From contig DVLW01000114.1 of the NCBI GenBank assembly GCA_018715285.1, positions 1-17,057 on the forward strand: DNA of 17,057 bases, written 5' to 3'. A model generated the notes under the pieces. That model was not told the DNA's origin. It did no database searches and saw only the letters and a program-made list of their open reading frames with translations. The stretch is from Candidatus Faecivivens stercoripullorum. Its GTDB lineage: Bacteria > Bacillota > Clostridia > Oscillospirales > Ruminococcaceae. Positions 13,588-17,057 of this stretch are shown here, piece by piece; position 1 is the stretch's first letter; each line of letters begins with the position of its first letter. The position numbers were made by a program, and so were the translations under genes.

Positions 13588-14187
13588 TTACGCTTCCGGC
13601 AGGGTCAGCACCTGACCAGGATAGATCAGGTTTGGATTGCCAATCCCCGAAAGTGCCGCGATTTCACCATACCGGCTGCCATCGCCGAGGTACTGCCGTG
13701 CGATTGCCCATAGGGTATCGCCCGATTTGACGGTATAGGTCTGCGGAGACTGGCTTTCTTCGGTGCGGACGGTACTGCTTTCGGTAATTTCCAGGACGGT
13801 TGCTTCCGCGTCGCGGTATTCCTGAAGTTTCACCCGGTAGCAGATGGATTCATCACCACCCTCCTGCCAGAGTTCGAGTTCTTCCAGCGTTGCTTCCATC
13901 CTGATTTCCAGCTGCACGCCGCTCATGACAAAGGAATACGGCTTTTTGTCCGCCAGCATTTCTTTTAATCTCGCCGCGGCCTGAGCTGGATCGCTTACCG
14001 ACTGGAACGGGTAACTTCCCGGCTGCGGAAAGAACCCCGAGAAGGTGACCACCTGCTGACCGGGCGGACAGAGTTGGGTAATGTCCCCGACCTCCATCAG
14101 CGTTACCCGCTGATGAGCGGCCGACTGGGAAAAACTGACCTTTTCCGGCGGCAGGAAGACGACGTCACCGAATGTAACGGTTGCCAT
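13588..14187 (-). CDS. LysM-containing tail/baseplate protein (XkdP-like)
   Basis: A 199-aa protein. Residues 1-140 form the XkdP-type N-terminal region (VVFLPPEKVSFSQSAAHQRV, GFFPQPGSYPFQSVSDPAQA, then a beta-rich part with SFVMSGVQLEIRMEATLEEL). Residues 150-198 are one LysM domain (YTVKSGDTLWAIARQYLGDG ... NPNLIYPGQVLTLPEA), which binds N-acetylglucosamine polymers. In myophages this protein joins the tail tube or tape measure to the hub. AAAGGAGGTGA about 9 nt ahead fixes the ATG. It normally precedes XkdQ; here it follows XkdS and an unknown gene, so the P-Q-R-S order is rotated. Its 3' end is duplicated downstream. Confidence 0.88.
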   Translation of the reverse strand: MATVTFGDVVFLPPEKVSFSQSAAHQRVTLMEVGDITQLCPPGQQVVTFSGFFPQPGSYPFQSVSDPAQAAARLKEMLADKKPYSFVMSGVQLEIRMEATLEELELWQEGGDESICYRVKLQEYRDAEATVLEITESSTVRTEESQSPQTYTVKSGDTLWAIARQYLGDGSRYGEIAALSGIGNPNLIYPGQVLTLPEA

Positions 14188-14205
14188 GCTGTAATCTCAC
14201 CTCCT

Positions 14206-15084
14206 TTAACCGAACGCGCCTTCGGTACTGTTGGCGATTTCGATACCGAGCCTGCGTTCCAGCCTGTCCAGCAGCCGGTCTTCCGCATCCGACCAGAGCA
14301 TTTCCGGCGACAGGAGCGCATCCATACCGGATGCGCCATCCAAGCCGGAAATGCCGCCCGTTCTGAGAACGGGATTCTGTGCGGCGGCCTGAGAATGGGG
14401 CGCTGTCCCGGAAAAGGCGGAAAAACTATCAGCCAACGCCGCCTTTTGCCACAGCGCCCCAGCGGCCGCCGCATCGAGTGCCTCACCGAGGCTAACACCG
14501 CTGCCGAATGCAGCGGATTCAGACCCGGTGAACGTCCGGGTAAAGGGGATGTCCGACTCAAGGGACATCCCCGCGGATAAACCCATCGACTGCTGCAACC
14601 AGCCATCCGCACCGGTATACAGGGCAAACTGTCGGGCAGTTTGCCCTGTATCCTGTCCATCAGAAGAACCCAGAACACCTATCCCGGCATAATCCCAGCC
14701 GAACCCATCAGCCCCAGCATCTTCTGCCGCGCTGAGCGTATCCATCCAGAGGTCAAACCCACCGGCAGACACCCTTTGCGGTACTTCTCCATCATCACCA
14801 CCCGGTAACGACAGCTGATGACGGCTTATTTCCGCGCCGTCCGGTTCAAAACCACTCAGCGGCACTGAACTGCTCCATTCACCATCTGCAATCTTCTCAG
14901 CATCCAGGCGTGAAGCTGCATCGTCACCGCCATCATCCGACATCCCGGACAACTGTGCCGCGGCGTAGATTTCCATCAGGTCAATTCCGACCATCGCCGA
15001 CAGCCCGTCAAAGTAGCCGGCGGCTGAAATATCCGGCTGCATCCTGTCATCCAGCCCATAAAACGGCCATCCAACATCTGCCAC
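14206..15084 (-). CDS. Acidic Ala/Gly/Ser/Asp-rich protein of unknown function
   Basis: About 292 aa from the GTG at 15084, which has GGGAGG 7-9 nt ahead; an in-frame ATG at 15099 overlaps that ribosome site. I recognise no domain. The protein is strongly acidic with only about two lysines, rich in Ala, Gly, Ser and Asp, and probably largely disordered (DDGGDDAASRLDAEKIADGE, ARQFALYTGADGWLQQSMGL, LGEALDAAAAGALWQKAALA). A short C-terminal helix (AEDRLLDRLERRLGIEIA) is the only clearly structured part. It lies 17 bp after XkdS and 18 bp before the LysM gene, within the same transcription unit, so a baseplate or tail assembly role is plausible but unproven. It is too small and too acidic for a usual tape measure protein. 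Confidence 0.75.
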   Translation of the reverse strand: MADVGWPFYGLDDRMQPDISAAGYFDGLSAMVGIDLMEIYAAAQLSGMSDDGGDDAASRLDAEKIADGEWSSSVPLSGFEPDGAEISRHQLSLPGGDDGEVPQRVSAGGFDLWMDTLSAAEDAGADGFGWDYAGIGVLGSSDGQDTGQTARQFALYTGADGWLQQSMGLSAGMSLESDIPFTRTFTGSESAAFGSGVSLGEALDAAAAGALWQKAALADSFSAFSGTAPHSQAAAQNPVLRTGGISGLDGASGMDALLSPEMLWSDAEDRLLDRLERRLGIEIANSTEGAFG

Positions 15085-15101
15085 ATCATCACCTCCCATC
15101 G

Positions 15102-15503
15102 TCAGCTGGTTTCAATCGTCCAGAAGGCTTCGACATTCCCGAGCCTTGAATGGACGGTAAAGCTGATATCAGCGGCTCCGCGCTGCTCGGAACGTACAAT
15201 TACAAACCCGTCAACCGACTCGATTCTGTCGTCCCTTTCCAGCGCGTCCCGAATCATTGCAGGCGCCTTTTCAGACACTTCCTCAAAACCACTGCCAATC
15301 AGTGTTTCAAGTTCGCTCCCATACTGCCACGAGTAGATTGGATAGCGGTATCGCGGCACCTCCAGCGCCAGCCGAATCGACTGGCATAAACTGTCCATGC
15401 CGCTGATTTTTTCGCCCCGCATCTGCTCAAGGTTCCATGTGACATCGCCCATCGGCCTTGAACTGCCGCCCTCAATTACCGGCAGCAAACTGAGTATACT
15501 CAT
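15102..15503 (-). CDS. xkdS: Baseplate wedge protein, DUF2634 (XkdS-like, gp25-related)
   Basis: A 133-aa protein. PMGDVTWNLEQMRGEKISGM followed by LCQSIRLALEVPRYRYPIYS and WQYGSELETLIGSGFEEVSE matches XkdS/gp25 wedge proteins; the C-terminal part (RDALERDDRIESVDGFVIVR) is the conserved strand-helix end. It would link the tail tube to baseplate J. AGGAGGTGAGAT directly precedes the ATG. It follows the DUF2577 gene by 32 bp, the normal order, but baseplate J does not follow. Confidence 0.92.
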   Translation of the reverse strand: MSILSLLPVIEGGSSRPMGDVTWNLEQMRGEKISGMDSLCQSIRLALEVPRYRYPIYSWQYGSELETLIGSGFEEVSEKAPAMIRDALERDDRIESVDGFVIVRSEQRGAADISFTVHSRLGNVEAFWTIETS

Positions 15504-15535
15504 ATCTCACCTCCTGACCCGGCTGTCCGCAGCCA

Positions 15536-15877
15536 TCAGATTTCCTCAACCTGGCGGACATTGCCCGCCTCGCCGATTCTCCCCAGTACCAGATACTCAC
15601 CATCCAGCGAAAGCAGAATCACCCTGTCCCCAGCCTGAAGCCCGGGTTCAATCAGGTAGGTTTTGTCCATCGTATGTACATCAGCCTCATGTACAAGGTG
15701 GAATTCCTGCCGCTCGAGAAAGTGCGGCACAACCAGCGCGTTCCCTTCCAGCAGCAGCCGGTTATCCACCCTTACTTTCAGCGGACTGACCGATTCAACC
15801 GTCCCGAACAGCATCTGGCCTTCGACCGAAGCGGCGATACTGCCGACCGAAGATTTTCTCAGCAGGTCAGAAATCAT
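15536..15877 (-). CDS. xkdR: DUF2577 tail protein (XkdR-like)
   Basis: A 113-aa protein with a small beta barrel: GQMLFGTVESVSPLKVRVDN, RLLLEGNALVVPHFL, then GLQAGDRVILLSLDGEYLVL. The order (charged N-terminal helix, OB-like barrel, DGEYLVLGRIG at the end) is that of DUF2577 proteins found between hub and XkdS in PBSX-like phages, thought to be part of the hub or central spike assembly. Its ATG shares a base with the XkdQ stop (TGATG), and the GGAGG ribosome site lies inside the XkdQ coding end, so translation is coupled. Confidence 0.9.
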   Translation of the reverse strand: MISDLLRKSSVGSIAASVEGQMLFGTVESVSPLKVRVDNRLLLEGNALVVPHFLERQEFHLVHEADVHTMDKTYLIEPGLQAGDRVILLSLDGEYLVLGRIGEAGNVRQVEEI

Positions 15878-16833
15878 CAGATTCCTCCTTCCGACTGTTC
15901 ACTCGCGACCAGCTTCATCGTATAACCGCCGGTCGTGAACCTGTGTTCCGATTCCAATATACGGAACTTGCCGTCAATGCCCATTTCCGGCAGGCTGACC
16001 CGAATCAGGAACCCGGCTCTGCACAGCAAAGCACCGGCAGCAGTCAGCTGCAATCGTGTCAGTTCCCGGTTTTTCTGGGACAGCAGTCCGGAAAGCCGCT
16101 GGTTGATTTCCGAATCCTCGGTATTCTGCGGCAGGGTTTCGCTGTACTGCAAAACACCCCAGCGTGCAATCGACGCAGCATCTTCCTGAACAAAAAATTC
16201 CCGCTGACCGGTACGCCTGTTTTTGCGGACAAGCTGAATACGGTTATAGGTATCGGTTCCGATATCCGCGCTGACAATACAGGACGATATCAGGTTTTCA
16301 CCCGTCAGCGTCAGCCCGGTATCGAGACTTTCTTCCCGCATCAGACGAAGCTGTCCGGCATCGTCCAGAAAGGTCAGTTTACCGCCGCCCATCTTTTCAC
16401 TTTCGGTACAGGCGGTCGATATGATATCCAGCAGTGTCTGCCTGTCAGCGACAAGGCTTGGCAGTACAATGCCATAATCTTCTGCACCGCCCAGCGTCAG
16501 CCCGCGTTCACCGCAGATATCGCGGACAATCGCCGATGCGGACATATTGGTGTATACCTTGGTATCACGGCAGAGCAGATAACGGATACCGTCTGCGGCG
16601 GTCATCGTCCGTCCGAACCGTGAAGACTCCAGCGTAAAGATATAGCCGGAGAAAATGTCATTGCCGTCAGCTGCCAGAGTAAGCTGCATCCCACAGCGCA
16701 GCGGAACTGACGTATCCGGCGTGAAGACTTCCATCACACCGGCACCCGCCATACGCTTGGCACGAATTACCACACATCCGAACGGCAGTTCAGCTGTCCG
16801 TCCATCGCCGACAGCCGTCAATTTAAGCTGCAT
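15877..16833 (-). CDS. xkdQ: Baseplate hub protein, XkdQ/YqbQ-like
   Basis: A 318-aa hub protein related to phage gpD/gp27-type hubs. Residues 1-80 form the first beta domain (PFGCVVIRAKRMAGAGVMEV, DIFSGYIFTLESSRFGRTMT). The block LLCRDTKVYTNMSASAIVRD with ERGLTLGG resembles the conserved XkdQ middle region. The C-terminal part contains VVTADIG-like and GALLCRAGFLIRVSLPEMGI segments and ends in the FTTGGYTMKLVAS strand. The ATG at 16833 (AAGGAG 5 nt ahead) is preferred; an in-frame ATG at 16869 would add 12 residues encoded by repeat DNA. It is the first phage gene visible at this end of the window. Confidence 0.88.
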   Translation of the reverse strand: MQLKLTAVGDGRTAELPFGCVVIRAKRMAGAGVMEVFTPDTSVPLRCGMQLTLAADGNDIFSGYIFTLESSRFGRTMTAADGIRYLLCRDTKVYTNMSASAIVRDICGERGLTLGGAEDYGIVLPSLVADRQTLLDIISTACTESEKMGGGKLTFLDDAGQLRLMREESLDTGLTLTGENLISSCIVSADIGTDTYNRIQLVRKNRRTGQREFFVQEDAASIARWGVLQYSETLPQNTEDSEINQRLSGLLSQKNRELTRLQLTAAGALLCRAGFLIRVSLPEMGIDGKFRILESEHRFTTGGYTMKLVASEQSEGGI

Positions 16834-16854
16834 AATGTCTCCTTTTTTGCGAAC

Positions 16855-16898
16855 CGCAATTTGTTTCATCGCAAACTCTGCGCAAAACTACCCGGTGG
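16855..16898 (+). repeat. Fragment of the 7.7/8.4-kb direct repeat family
   Basis: The stretch with TTTGTTTCATCGCAAACTCT followed by GCGCAAAACTACCCGGTGG matches 8506-8552 with a few changes. It joins the 159-bp element directly at 16899, the same order of modules as at 7820-7945. Confidence 0.75.
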
Positions 16899-17057
16899 TT
16901 TGACCGACGCGCAGAGCGTCGGGGTAATGTTTCGCACTCAGTGGGGTCGGTAATGATATAAAAGTTTAGGTCAAGCCTTTTTAAAGGCTTGCGGGGTCCA
17001 GTGGGCAGAGCCCCTGGTCGCTCCATCGCAATGGAGCGAAATCTCTTTTCCCCAAAA
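16899..17057 (+). repeat. 159-bp hairpin-rich repeat element, right copy
   Basis: This is the inverted partner of 3607-3765, aligned end to end without net indel; it may continue past the window edge. Hairpins are CCGACGC/GCGTCGG (16904-16922), CAAGCCTTT/AAAGGCTTG (16972-16991), the CCAG...CTGG stem around 16998-17018, and CGCTCCAT/ATGGAGCG (17019-17038). The 16972-16991 hairpin replaces CGATTTTTT/AAAAAATCG of the other two copies while keeping a 9-bp stem and 2-nt loop. Confidence 0.88.

Noticed and set aside
15084..15099. ATG 15099 as the start of the acidic protein
   Set aside because: Its first codons themselves form the GGGAGG ribosome site for the in-frame GTG at 15084, which makes the GTG the more likely start.

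Overview
The window is most of the structural and lysis region of a contractile-tailed (myovirus-type, PBSX-like) phage or prophage of a Gram-positive bacterium. The host is probably a gut-type member of the Clostridia (Bacillota). The evidence is strong AAGGAGG-type ribosome binding sites with frequent GTG and TTG starts, a moderate G+C content, Xkd-family tail proteins, an N4-gp56-like capsid protein, an SPP1-type portal, a GH25 lysozyme with aromatic cell-wall-binding repeats, and a plus-strand cell-wall-binding protein at the left edge. I cannot name a genus.

All phage genes lie on the minus strand, so transcription runs from base 17057 towards base 1. In that order: baseplate hub XkdQ, XkdR (DUF2577), XkdS (DUF2634), an acidic protein of unknown function, a LysM tail protein (XkdP-like), a repeat gap, tail tube XkdM, tail assembly chaperone XkdN with an apparent -1 frameshift extension, portal, scaffold, major capsid, head-tail connector, a 1-kb repeat gap, a probable head-closure protein, a tail terminator, baseplate J (XkdT), DUF2313 (XkdU), tail sheath (XkdK), a repeat gap holding a possible broken small gene, tail fibre, a membrane/coiled-coil XhlA-like protein, an LLH-type holin and the GH25 endolysin. 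Two terminators then separate the phage from a convergent plus-strand gene that enters at base 2. Terminase, tape measure and integrase are not in the window and may lie beyond base 17057.

Two things stand out. First, the gene order is scrambled relative to PBSX-type phages. The hub, LysM, tube and chaperone genes precede the portal, the baseplate J and DUF2313 genes precede the sheath, and several of these unusual junctions are tight or overlapping, so they look long-established. Second, every large gap (16.9-17.06, 13.07-13.59, 7.63-8.68 and 3.14-3.90 kb) is filled with members of the same hairpin-rich repeat families in both orientations. One 159-bp element occurs as inverted copies at 3.6 and 17.0 kb. 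In it, a 20-nt hairpin keeps its pairing while both arms change, which is what selection on a folded structure would look like. Other notable points are a 12-bp, 7-nt-loop hairpin with the dimensions and loop consensus of a tRNA acceptor/T-arm minihelix, and a 52-bp duplication of the 3' end of the LysM gene.
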